A DNA stretch of 34,096 nt from the NCBI RefSeq assembly GCF_000003605.2, contig NW_003119461.1, forward strand, positions 22,874-56,969. Reading direction: 5' to 3'. Each line of letters opens with the position of its first letter. The first letter of the stretch is position 1. A program made the translations under genes and the position numbers. The notes below the pieces were generated by a model, which did no database searches, was not told the DNA's origin, and was given only the letters and a program-made list of their open reading frames with translations. Below are positions 1 through 9,844 of this stretch, piece by piece. The DNA is from Saccoglossus kowalevskii (Eukaryota; Hemichordata; Enteropneusta; Harrimaniidae).

Positions 1-1797
1 CAATTTTCTGACCAGACAATTGAAGAAACACTTATGAGGAAAGCCAAGTCAAATGGAGGTTTGACACGTGGAAGAATGCGCAACGAAAACTCTGTTAAAA
101 TATGGGCTGGAACATTTTCACATCTGAAGCTTCTAAGCGACCTGATGGAAGATCTGATTGGTGGTAAACGGAGTAAGAGGACTCACAAAGACATTGGAGC
201 AAAGCGTCTAGAAAAAGACAGCCAGTGCGTCAAGATGATATCTGTGTGGTTTTCAGCTCACAACCCATTTATAGAGGTTAGTATAGATCTGTATCATCTA
301 CTTATAGTGTCAGATAAATCATTCCATAGTCCACATTTGAGTAACAATTTTTGAAATATTTTCTTATCATCTAAAGGGATTTTTCATTTCAGGTAAACGA
401 TGTCAACATCATTGCTTCACTGTCTAATGGGATAATAACCATCGACAAGTCAGTTGTCAATTGTGATGATGCAGTGAGAATAGAATATGAAATGCAGAAG
501 GATCTTGATGATGAGTCACATGTTACAATCATGAAAACATCGAAGAAATGCAAAAATTTAGTTGACCTCCAGAAGAAAGTAAAGGTAGGGGACAAGAAAA
601 TATACATCGAGAAGACTAAAAAAAGAGAAAGCTACAAAACTCAACGTAGACATGAACAGCAAGGTGCATGTGGTTGATGGAGGATGGCTTCTTCATCAGG
701 TAAAATGGGCCAGAGCAACTGTCAAGACTATAGTTCATTCTTATGTCAGGTATGTTGACAACAAATTCAAGAATGCTACTGTCGTGTTTGATGGCTACAG
801 GGAGGAATCATCAACAAAAGACCATGAGCATATACGCCGGATGGATGGAAAGAAGGTTTCTCCAGACTGTGTCATGTGATAGAGAAGTATTCCTGGCAAA
901 TGAGAAGAACAAAGGAGCCTTAATCATGATGATATCTACAGAGATGGCAAGACAGCATATCACTGTACGCCAAGCAAAGGATGATGGTGACACACTGATT
1001 GTTAGATCTACAATGGATTTGGTCGTAAGTGTTAATTCCCCATTCGCCCAGGACACTGATATTTTGATTTTGCTCTGCTATCATAGACCTATCGACTGTA
1101 CTAACTTGTATCTTCAAGCAGACTTTGGTGGTCTTTACGACATCTCTACCAAAGACATCGGTGACCGTGAGGAGTTCCTCTTCAAGTATGGATGGTCTGG
1201 AAATGACACTGTTTCATGCATTCATGGACATACCAAATGTGCTCTCTACAAATGCAAATTTCTAGCCAGTGTCATCACAACATTCACAAGTAACACTTCA
1301 CCCGTCTCCACAATTCAAACAGCCGTATTAAAAGCAATGCAGATCACATATGGCTGTGGGGATACTCCTCTCGAAAAGTCTCGCTATCTTAAGTTCAAGA
1401 AGCAAGCAGCCAAGGGAAAGATCGAACATGACCATCTACCACCAACGGAAAATGCAACTGCTCAACATTCCCTGCGTGTTCATCTTCAAGTTGTGATATG
1501 GAAGTATCTGAACACCTCCATTCTTGAACCCAAAGGAAGAGGATAGGAATTAGATTCCAACAGAAAATTCAAACAAAAGATGATCTCTGGAGGTATTGCG
1601 CCAGACAACCTTCTCAAAGGAATCTGCTGCAGCTGCAAGGATGGCGAAAGGCAATGTCAAACCATGAGATGCAGCTGCATGAAAGCTGGCATGTCATGTG
1701 TATGTGCAGTGAAGTGTGCTGTGGACATTGCGACAATGGAACAGATAGCACAGATGCAGAAGAACTAATTGGCAGCGATGAAGAGGAAGCACTATAA
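1..1797 (+). pseudogene. PIN/FEN-like protein with C-terminal CXC cysteine region, disrupted, 5' partial
   Basis: The coding frame is open at the left window edge. It contains a GGLTRGR motif and reads to base 276. A 116-nt intron follows (277-392, GTTAGT...TTTCATTTCAG), and exon 2 starts at 393 in frame. Downstream are HVVDGGWLLH, ATVVFDGY, AQDTDILILL and WSGNDTVSCIHGH. The acidic D, D, DTD and GND motifs are spaced as in PIN/FEN-type nucleases. A cysteine-rich end (CCSCK..., RCSCMKAGMSC) resembles a tesmin/TSO1 CXC domain, and the coding ends at TAA 1795-1797. I recall this architecture as a multi-copy family of unknown role in invertebrate genomes. The copy is broken: a 1-base shift at the A-run 618-624, another near 868-870, an in-frame TAG at 1544-1546 where a TGG (Trp) codon would fit, and a shift near 1703-1705. 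Homopolymer sequencing error could explain the first shift but hardly all four. The nuclease assignment is inference from motifs. Confidence 0.72.
277..392 (+). other. intron of the PIN-like gene
   Basis: The donor GTTAGT follows codons for ...NPFIE, and the acceptor TTTTCATTTCAG is followed by GTA AAC GAT (VND). The coding frame continues across the junction in phase 0, while unspliced reading stops within the intron. An intact intron argues against a recent processed (reverse-transcribed) copy. Confidence 0.65.
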
Positions 1798-1859
1798 TCA
1801 TTCATTTATTTTGTGTTGGCGATAGTTACTGTAAGTTTCAAGTTATTATCAGCATCATT

Positions 1860-2500
1860 TTGACCTTGTATTTGGTGGTCAAGACTTGATATAAGAGTCA
1901 TTGTCAAATTTAGTTTGACCCATTCATTCTGTGCGTTTTGACACCATGTATGAACATCAATTTACAACATGTTGTAACTTAGGTCCTACCATTGTGATAA
2001 ATAATAACCCCTTACCGCCTCAATAATTCAAAATTAAAATCTTAAATATTTTGGGGATTGTTGGTCATTTATAAAAAATCAAAAAAATCATGAATTTAGC
2101 ATGTTCACGATAGAATGAGTATTTTTGACCTTTGACCTCATTTTCTAAGGTCAAGAATCAGTCCAAAGTTGTTTTTTTATATCCTTTTTATTTTATTTTT
2201 ATTTATTATTTTATTCCCTTTTTAATTCTGCACATTTTAACATCAACATCATCTATATACCATAGTATGTTGTTGAAATATCAATAATATGCCATTTTAT
2301 GTGGAAAAATTAACTTTTTTGACATTTGACCTCATTTTTAGAGGTTAAAATTTGATCCACAAATTTGACTTCTATTTTAAGTCATCTTCCTTTTTTAATT
2401 CTACACATTTCGACACCAATGTTATCTATATGCCATATTCTGGTGATGAAATATGACTAATACAAGAATCTTAGCTATTTGGACAAAGGTCAATGAACTT
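1860..2500. repeat. Degenerate tandem repeat, roughly 175-195 bp period, TTTGACCTCA-rich
   Basis: Two clear units follow one another. TTTGACCTCATTTT occurs at 2131 and again at 2325. TTTAATTCTRCACATTT followed by a conserved ATCTATAT(A/G)CCATA stretch occurs at 2221 and again at 2394. A partial earlier unit (CATTCTGTGCGTTTTGACACCATGTATG, split across 1923-1951) and a later one (AAAGGTCAATGAACTTTGACC, about 2485) suggest at least three or four diverged copies. They sit directly 3' of the broken PIN-like gene. No coding frame is evident from 1798 to 2760. Confidence 0.55.
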
Positions 2501-2764
2501 TGACCCCGATAAAAATGTTTCCCCAACCCTTATCTCTCCTTCCTTTTTTTTTTGGTAGTTGTCCATACCCATACCTACCAAAATCAGTTTAAATTAGCTT
2601 CTTTTAAATTTTTTCACAGATAAACCTTTAGTTAGGGATACTATTAGGGGGTATTGTAAACACTACTTCCCGTCTCGATCACGTCAAAGTGCTCAGAACT
2701 TATCTCGTCGGCGAGGACGAGCAACCGTACTTATTCTCCTTTTTACCTATAATTAGTTTTCGTC

Positions 2765-4083
2765 ATGAGTGATAGAAATCGCCGGTCGTTGCGATTTAGC
2801 ACCGATAGCGTAATGGACCAGTGTGTAAATGAAGACTTTTTGCCTGGACTGCCCGACACACCTCAACAAGAGACCACAGCTTGTTCTTCGCGTAAGTTTA
2901 GCCGGACGCCCAGTGACCCCAGTCATGGAAACTATGCAACACCAGCGTTCCCCACACCACATACGACGGGGAGGAATCCATCATTTCACATGCCGCCAGT
3001 ACCTGGCAGGTCAGCACCAGCGTCGCAACAAGGTACGTGATTATACTCAACTTTCATACCGACTTGCATGATGTTTTTACTGGTTGATAAATGAACATAC
3101 TGTGTACTATGGCCAGTGTTTACGTAATCTCACGTGATACATTTTTTAAAAAGCAAGATTAAGCAACATGACTATTTTGATTATACAAATGATATTGATA
3201 TGAAAAAAACAAACAAACAAAAAACTAAAATTCCTCTGCAGGAAACTGTTTTCTTTTCTTGAAGGGCGCCGAGTGCGGGCGTTGGTGTTGTTTTGTTCAT
3301 AAGAACAGGAAATGTTACATACTGGTACATTGTACGTGTATTGTTTGCCCAGTAAACAACTTGAACAGAGTGTGTTACTGAAAGTGATTTTAGACAATGA
3401 ATTAGACGATACAATGGAGGGAGTGTGAAAAATGTATTACATTTGTATTATTTCCGAATAGAAATCAATGATAAATGCCTACAAAATGTTTTTATTATTA
3501 TTTTTGCAGCATTCTTTTCAGGAAAAAAATTGTATGTTGATCCTTCATGCCAATTGTGCTACTAAATATTTAAATATGTATATGTAGTATAAAACATGTT
3601 ATATGTCAACAGTTATTTGCTTCTAAGTGGGAATGCTGAATAAATTTGATGATTTTTCTTTTTCAATCATAGAGATGGGAGAACACCTGATGACGTACAC
3701 AGTGGAATACAAAGTGTGATGACTGCTGTGGAGCTGTTAAGAGATGAACAACATATGATGTCTGATCATCTGGAGAAGAAAATAGACGCATTTTTAGAAA
3801 AGCATGATCAACCCATATCAAGCCGACCATTGCCAATAGAGCTAAATACAAATGGTATAAGGACACCAACAGTGTGAGTGTCTTCCTTGTTGTAAATTCT
3901 TACAAGTGTTTTTTTTATATTTGTGTGCCAGACAACAGTTTTTTTTATTTCTGTCCTGATTAACTGTATACTGGTATAGTAAAAACTACATTAATTTATC
4001 AATTACATCAATTGTTATTTTTTTTAGATAACACTGAAAAATATATGCCAACATCCAGAAAACATGTTCAAACCACAGGAAAG
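2765..4083 (+). CDS. Unrecognised multi-exon gene, 5' exons
   Basis: I do not recognise this protein. Exon 1 (2765-3032) starts MSDRNRRSLRFSTD and is rich in Ser, Pro, Thr and Arg, so it looks disordered. It ends at the strong donor GTACGTGA, phase 1. Exon 2 (3675-3871) uses the acceptor TTTTTCAATCATAGAG and reads DGRTPDDVHSGIQSVMTAVE, then a charged helical stretch with heptad-like Leu/Met spacing (LLRDEQHMMSDHLEKKIDAF), suggesting a short coiled coil. Exon 3 (4028-4083) follows TTTTTTAG, reads ITLKNICQHPENMFKPQE and ends at GTATGT. Phases are compatible at every junction (1, 0, then 2). A possible last exon at 4189-4240 would close the frame at TGA 4238 but has a weak pyrimidine tract. The upstream 2640-2760 is GC-richer than its surroundings, as near a transcription start. 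The ATG is chosen because it opens the longest continuous frame into the donor. Confidence 0.5.
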
Positions 4084-4638
4084 GTATGTAGAAACATTTT
4101 TTGTGAGGTCTCTTGTTAAAAAACATGGTGTTCATTTCTTCGAATGACAAAGTGTTTGACTACCATCCAATATGGTACATATACGCAGTGACGGAATTTA
4201 CAGCAGGACGCGAACAAAAAAGATACAAGCAAAATATTGACGTCATTATCAAATTTAATCATTTTGGAGGGTTTCCAAAACATACCTCATAATATCATTA
4301 AAAATGCGTCACATTATTTATAAAATCAGAGTTAACGTTTAATTACATATAAAATAAAATAAGGTAAAAAGTAAAGTAAAACAAAATAGTAACCTAAATC
4401 AATCAGGTTTTTCATAATTGTTCGAACAAAACAGTGCACTAACAGTGGGCTTTGTTTACAATCTCTAATTCCTGAACCACACGCAATGATGGAACAAATT
4501 TCCCGTGAGTCAATAGTTCCGGAAGAAGGCTGTCATAGTTGATTAATAATTAGAACTCGCCCACGATACGAGTTAACCAAAGGGGTCCAGCCCTAATATA
4601 TTCCATATGCGTTACATATTTAAAAAAAAAAAAACTAT
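4084..4638. other. Intergenic/intronic AT-rich DNA between two convergent genes
   Basis: No supported coding exon other than the weak candidate at 4189-4240 (+). The interval separates the plus-strand gene at 2765 from the 3' end of minus-strand Ig gene A. It contains A/T-rich tracts and a poly-A run at 4622-4633, but no diagnostic element. Confidence 0.4.
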
Positions 4639-5022
4639 TCAAACTTTGTCAGTCACACTAGAATCTTTGTCAGTCACACTAGAATCTTTGTCAGTCACAC
4701 TAGAATCGGTACCATTTAGTCTATTGTTTACACACATATACAATGTTATAATAGCTATTACTAACAACAGCGTTATTATCACTAGTATCGTTATTATACT
4801 CAGCACATATATCCTGTTTGATTTTGCGCCTACGTAAACAACATCTTTTACAATTGTTGTGTCCTGTGAGATAGAAGAGATTTCGGTTGTCACCATCACT
4901 GGTTCTGGTGGTTTCAGATAAACTTTCTGTGATTGAAAACGTCTACCACACGTGGTAACAATTTCACAGTGATATTCACCAAAGTCATTATTGCTCACAA
5001 TCATGTTCAATGTCACATAATC
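4639..5022 (-). CDS. Gene A last exon: Ig second half, transmembrane helix, repeat tail
   Basis: The exon starts after TTTCTTAG in phase 0. It reads DYVTLNMIVSNNDFGEYHCE, the canonical E-F strand D.G.Y.C signature of an I-set/V-set Ig domain, followed by a G strand (SQKVYLKPPEP) and a Thr/Ser-rich stalk. A hydrophobic helix (IYVLSIITILVIITLLLVIA and onward) is followed by a tail of about 30 residues containing DSSVTDK three times before the stop at 4639-4641. It pairs with exon 5313-5452. Membrane orientation is type I, by analogy with the upstream signal peptide. Confidence 0.82.
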   Translation of the reverse strand, partial: DYVTLNMIVSNNDFGEYHCEIVTTCGRRFQSQKVYLKPPEPVMVTTEISSISQDTTIVKDVVYVGAKSNRIYVLSIITILVIITLLLVIAIITLYMCVNNRLNGTDSSVTDKDSSVTDKDSSVTDKV

Positions 5023-8000
5023 CTAAGAAATTAAGAATATATTGGTTAAACAGTCTCGCATACACTCCAACGATTTATTGCCGATATTGAGCAATAATTG
5101 TATGGCACCCATTAATAATTTACAGTGATGATATTTGGTGTCCAACAGGTATACATTATTTTGTTTCATTCGTATTAAATATAGGCATATAGATATGATA
5201 CAAAACTGGTTAAAGTAACAACAACTTGCAGAAATTCGTTTCACCTGCAAATACATAATGACGATGCAATCAAATATTTATATAAAAATGCAACATGACA
5301 CAATGTACTTACTTTTCTAATCAAAGTGGTGTTATTGTGGAACCAGTTCGTTTCGTACGGCTTCTCTGACGATACAGCACATTTCATTTCTATAATATCA
5401 CCAACAGCGACATTTTCATGACCTTTCTTTATAATCGATGGTTGTAATGTATCTGAAAATAGATACCACATCAACAGAAATGTAATGGTTTCCTACATTA
5501 TCAGTTCATACCTTCCGCAATAATACTGATCAGATATAAAACAGCATGTCAATATTTGCTAGAAATGGGCATGATTATCCGGTTAAAATGCAAAAGTTGA
5601 AATTCAAAAGAATTAAGACAAATAAGTTAAACTATGAGATACAAAGTTCCAATATATATGCTTGATATATCATATATAGAGTACTCTGTGAACAGTGAAT
5701 TTCGACTGTGGCGCAGAGGTCGTATGAACTTGTGATCTGTATTTGTATTGTGGCATTGTGAGGACAAGCCTAGCCAGAGCATATAGTACAATGGTTGTCC
5801 CTGGGCGCTGGCCAAACGGCCAAGTCCAGAGAGAAAACAAGTGGACCAGTTCCGGTGTATATGTCTGAATCTATGTCTGCCTGTCTGAGTCTCTCTGAGT
5901 TTCTATATAAAGTAACATGTCTTTTTATAAGGTAAATCACGTGATTCAAATTTATAGATCACCTGACTCAAAACACCTTTTATGATAGGACGGTGATTCA
6001 ATACACCCGCATAAGTTTCCCGAAAATACATTGAATAAAAATACAAAAGTGATTTTAGCACCTTCACATCGTAGTGAAATACTATATGTGCTGATTTGCC
6101 GCAGGTGATAATGTTCTTGGAATTATATTATTACACGTGATGTCATACACTGTCAGCTGCCCATATACCACATACTTGCTATAAGCAACACGGATATTGT
6201 TTTAAAACCACGCCTGTTTAGAGCGTGTGAATATATGCTTGATATTGTTTCAATTCAAGCGTCACCCGTGGGAAACCTGTCAACGTTCATGATGGGTGCC
6301 AATACGAGCGATATGACAATTCCATCATTTTGGTTTTAGATACGTAAATAAAAATATGAGAAGCTGACCAATAAGCAATACAAGTAGTACCTTTACCTAA
6401 CATATATTTTAGAACGCGCATTTGTGGGTGCCATATTTTCGGATGGATAATCACTGTATAATCAAAACTAAACCATTGAACTGAGAATCCACGGGTGGTC
6501 AGCCGTATAAAACATATCTTACATTTATTGTCAAAATTGTTGAACTTAGTCAACGCTAGAAGGGCTTTAACAATGTAATAGTACGAGAAATATATCACTT
6601 CTGGTAGACAACAAAATACAAAATGCTGTTCAATGCAGTCTATTGTATATTACAGAAGCCTAGCTGATTTCAAAACATTAGGTTCTCAATTGAGACTAAA
6701 TTCTAAGTATTTCTTACTAACCCTCGATGCAACAGCGCCTCTTCAGTGCACTCTATACATACTACACAAACAAATTTGTCTGAAATGAATATCTAGATTT
6801 GATCATAGCCCAGAAGTGGAACCATTTTGGCCATGCATTAATGAGCAGAGATAAGAAATAAAATCGTATATTCAAACCTAGAAACAATAAACAATTGTTT
6901 GTACACAACCTCAAGCAATATATTGGCCATCTCGCCAAAAAAATTCAAAGTGTGCGCCACATAGTATATTTTTTCAAAAACAAGTTATAAGACATCATAG
7001 TACACCAGACAGCTGTCAATACCGGTCAATCAGTAACCATGAATTTCGTATTCACGTCCTCTGCCTCAAAAGCGTTAGTTGGTGAAGACACTAATTCGAC
7101 GGTATCTGAGCCATTGCTCGCAATCTGATAAAACAGACACGTGTATGTTAATTGTTTGGATGGCAACGCCCAGTGTGCATGTTATGCAATATTGCAGTGT
7201 GCATTATGCAATAGACAGTGACTTAAAATTTGATGTTTCACGTAGATAATTTTAATTTGCCTGTGTAATGTACGTGTATGTTTACCCAAGTCTCTTGGAT
7301 ACACATGCACACACCACCAGGTATCCCAGTTCAAGGTAGGTTTATTGTAATGAATTGTACTGTATTGTTATCCTCGTGTATAATAAATGTTTTTATAATC
7401 TATTTGAACATTGTAATTATGTATAAACTGGCATGCACCCCTTGTAAAACGCATGTGTATCTTGTGAGTCACCCCTGAATATATTGAATCTATTGTTGTG
7501 GGTTTTGTCGATGATTTACATTTTAGAACGTTTGGAAGCAAATATTACTTACTGTCACCAGTCATTTTCAATTGAGGAAAACATTAACAAATGAATAAAA
7601 ATTCATTGCTAATTCATTCGCACTAACTAACAGTAGGGGGGTAGCAGGCTATCTATGTATAACAATTGTTAACTAACCATGTAACTTTCCCCAAAATGTA
7701 TGTGTTTTACTGATTCGTGACTTGTATACCGCTTCCTTCAGAAGAAACGTTTCATGTTCAAATTGGCACGTGATTGGATCAAAGTTGATTGATATTATGC
7801 CCTCCTTTAGAAAGGGTTCGACACCATGCGGATGAACTGTGCACGAAATTGGTCCTCTAAACTGTTCACCGTGATCATGAGGGAATGAAAATAAATCTAT
7901 TGCAGTTCCGTTCTTTTTTTTTGTGAAGGATACATCAGGAGATTTGTTCGTCTGCAGTCGAATGTGTAGAGACATCGCATATCCAAGTCTTCCATACAAT

Positions 8001-9839
8001 TTACTACCTGCATAAATAGATCTTATTACATTCAGAGTGTATTACATATTTAGTAAATCTAACAATTATATCAGTTTACCATTCCCAGAAACGAACGTGT
8101 CAGTTAGGATTGTATATAAAATAAATATAAACATCTACATTATATCTTTTGTTTTTAGGTAATTTTATATATCCCGAAAATATTTGAATTAAATATTTTA
8201 GTTGTAGTTATTTATACAAACGTATATTACTACCTGTAATTGTTAGCACGTGTTCACTCAGTAATCTGTTTTTCGTGTCGAAAAATGTGTACAGTCCACT
8301 ATGATGGTAAGACACATTTTCCAAACTGAGTGATGGCCTTGTAACTTTTCTCGTCTCAGCTTTGCCTGTTAATTATTCAGAATAGAGGATAAGTTTGAGC
8401 AAGCGGGTCACAAGTTTTCTTTACTAATAAATATCGATCGATAGTCAGTTTGTCAATGACAACTAAACCACATACCTGTCACACTAAAGAACTCATAGCG
8501 TTCAGTAAATACAGGAATGTCAAATTCTACAGTGAGACCTGAGTCTACATAGGCATCAGTGTTCATTGGAATAAGAACAACATGGTTACCAGTATGTCTG
8601 GAAGCTATTTACACAGAGTAACATACCGAGATTTTTACTTTTAATTTGTAGGTTTTCAATGTACAATGTATAATTGTATTCAACATGCAGGTTGTATAAC
8701 TTGTTATGGTGGTATGAGTGGATCAGCGGACGTAATGTAGTCATGTGTACATAATAAGTTACAACAGCATTGCGTAAGAACACATACAAATGGTATGTTA
8801 AATTGCTGTAGTATGTATATGTATGTAAGACTTCATGGTTTTTAATTGAATACTAATTGATTTGAAATGTTTTTTTTTATGTTTTTTTACAGTATTGCCT
8901 TTGTGGGAAATGCATGAACGAGTGAAATAATACTGTCATCATTTTACAAATTATTATATACAGTTTGATGGATACCAAATTCAAGCAATTCTATCTGTTA
9001 TAAACATTGTATAGACGGGAATTATAATGCCAATGATTAATGAATTTATTGCCAGAGGCATTGACGTTTAGGCGAAACTAAATGCTGTAAGATGCTTTAT
9101 CTCATAATATTATAAGAATAATAATATAAGATAAGAATATAATAAGAATAAATCCAGACGTAAAAGAGCCCAGCATTAATGTGATGCTGGAAGTAACTGT
9201 AACTTTATTTCTGCAGTTTTATTCCAGGTGAATTATGATTTTTCCATAATGTTGTGCACAACACCTTGAACACATGTTGCACGATGTATTCATCAACACT
9301 AGGAATGTTGATAAACTTTACCGAGTAGCGTTAGTGTATTGAAATTATACACATATGTCATGTAGGTTTTGCAGTACTACATATGAGGGTTTCGTGTTGT
9401 TATATAATTATATGTGATAAAATTATGTGATGGCAGATATGATATTTTATGGTTTTTAAGGGTATGGTTGAACCTGATAGTATGTTTGAGGCAGGAATAT
9501 TCATAAATATGTATTAAGCTATGGTTGAATAAATACTCCAAGTATTTGGTAAGCATACTTACGTACAGTTTCAAGACACTGTCTGCTAAGAACCATATAT
9601 ACTATGGGAAAAGAGGGAGAGATAGAGACAGACAGACAGAGAAGTGACAAAATAGAGAAACGAAAGATTACCTCTATAATTATAATTATAATTACAGTAC
9701 TATTAAAAATGATTGAATAACGTTCTGTTATGTATTCTGTGGCGGTTTGTTATATCAAGCTTTAATAATTCCTTGAAAGCTACTTACAGTGATTCCAAAA
9801 AAAGAATACGATGACATATTTTAGTTTGATGTGTACCAT
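4639..9839 (-). CDS. Ig-superfamily single-pass membrane receptor (gene A)
   Basis: Assembled by hand from exons whose phases agree, 5' to 3' on the minus strand: signal peptide 9788-9839; optional 39-nt exon 9563-9601; V-like domain in two halves, 8476-8604 and 8234-8365; a 110-codon Ig-like exon 7678-8007; a half-Ig exon 6397-6555; membrane-proximal Ig domain 5313-5452 plus 4639-5022. The last exon also carries the transmembrane helix, tail and stop. All upstream junctions are phase 1; the split of the last Ig domain is phase 0. The product should be a cell-surface receptor with about three to four Ig-like domains. The cytoplasmic tail is short and shows no ITAM or ITIM tyrosine motif. Ligand and role cannot be read from sequence. 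Uncertain points are whether 9563-9601 and 6397-6555 are used, and whether other exons are missed. Confidence 0.6.
4644..4706. repeat. Three exact 21-bp tandem repeats inside gene A coding sequence
   Basis: CTTTGTCAGTCACACTAGAAT occurs three times head to tail without a mismatch. On the minus strand it encodes three DSSVTDK heptapeptides, the end of the receptor tail. Perfect identity implies recent expansion. A length of 21 keeps the frame. Confidence 0.9.
5313..5452 (-). CDS. Gene A exon: first half of membrane-proximal Ig domain
   Basis: The acceptor CTATTTTCAG precedes the exon and the donor GTAAGTAC follows it. Entry is phase 1 and exit phase 0, matching 4639-5022. The frame reads ...HENVAVGDIIEMKCAVSSEK and then ETNWFHNNTTLIRK. 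The B-strand Cys and C-strand Trp are spaced as in an Ig fold, and NNT is a possible N-glycosylation site. Joined to the next exon it gives one complete Ig domain with C, W and D.G.Y.C. Confidence 0.8.
6397..6555 (-). CDS. Candidate half-Ig exon of gene A (B and C strands)
   Basis: The acceptor CCCTTCTAG opens the exon in phase 1 and GTAAAG closes it in phase 1; 159 nt is 53 codons. The frame reads ...NKCKICFIRLTTRGFSVQWF, with a B-strand Cys and a C-strand Trp at Ig spacing. I found no matching second half (D.G.Y.C) between 5453 and 6396, so it may be an orphan, a skipped exon or a relic. Inclusion would not shift the reading frame of gene A. Confidence 0.45.
7044..7122 (-). other. Possible exon or exon relic within a gene A intron
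   Basis: After the acceptor-like CTGTTTTATCAG the minus strand reads IASNGSDTVELVSSPTNAFE, then AEDVNTKFM, in phase 0. Neither entry nor available donors (GTGAAT, GTTACT) fit the phase-1 pattern of gene A. It could be a decayed Ig-exon start or chance open frame. Confidence 0.2.
7678..8007 (-). CDS. Gene A exon: 110-codon Ig-like domain
   Basis: The exon is exactly 330 nt, phase 1 in (TTTATGCAG acceptor) and phase 1 out (GTTAGT donor). That is the same length and phase as the V2 exon of gene C. It reads GSKLYGRLGYAMSLHIRL, PDVSFTKKKNGTAI, ISCTVHPHGVEPF, then EGIISINFDPITCQFEHETF. The alternating beta-strand pattern suits an Ig-like fold, but the canonical B and F strand cysteines are not at their usual places; the two Cys lie in the loop and E-F regions. 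Domain class (Ig C2/I-like versus FN3-like) is uncertain. Confidence 0.6.
8234..8365 (-). CDS. Gene A exon: second half of V-like domain
   Basis: Acceptor TTAATTAACAG, donor GTAGTA, 132 nt, phase 1 to phase 1. It reads RPSLSLENVSYHHSGLYTFF, the E-F strands of a V-type Ig domain (L.L..V...SG.Y), then RLLSEHVLTIT as the G strand. The residue normally Cys after Y.x is Phe here. Confidence 0.68.
8476..8604 (-). CDS. Gene A exon: first half of V-like domain
   Basis: The acceptor TGTAAATAG is weak and the donor GTATGT is good; 129 nt, phase 1 to phase 1. It reads ASRHTGNHVVLIPMNTDAYV, then SGLTVEFDIPVFTERYEFF. The position of the B-strand Cys (after HVVL) is Ile. It is followed after a 110-nt intron by the second half of the domain. 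Confidence 0.55.
9563..9601 (-). CDS. Candidate 39-nt linker exon of gene A
   Basis: CTTTTCCCATAG precedes and GTAAGTATG follows it; phase 1 to phase 1, 13 codons, without a stop. Both splice sites are good, but the peptide is too short to recognise, so this rests on splice-site quality and phase only. Confidence 0.25.
9600..9700. repeat. Simple-sequence tract
   Basis: GAGA/GACAGACAGACAGA imperfect purine tract at about 9611-9646 and ATAATTATAATTATAATTA at about 9677-9696. Non-coding. Confidence 0.6.
9788..9839 (-). CDS. Gene A first exon: signal peptide
   Basis: ATG at 9839 opens MVHIKLKYVIVFFFWNH: a basic start followed by a hydrophobic core, typical of a signal peptide. It then meets the donor GTAAGTAGC in phase 1, the phase needed by every following exon. 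The alternative, that gene A starts further upstream, cannot be excluded. Confidence 0.5.
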
Positions 9840-9844
9840 GCTTA

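Noticed and set aside
389-1117. Minus-strand frames at 389-607, 811-1056 and 920-1117
   Set aside because: Antisense shadows of the PIN-like gene exon.
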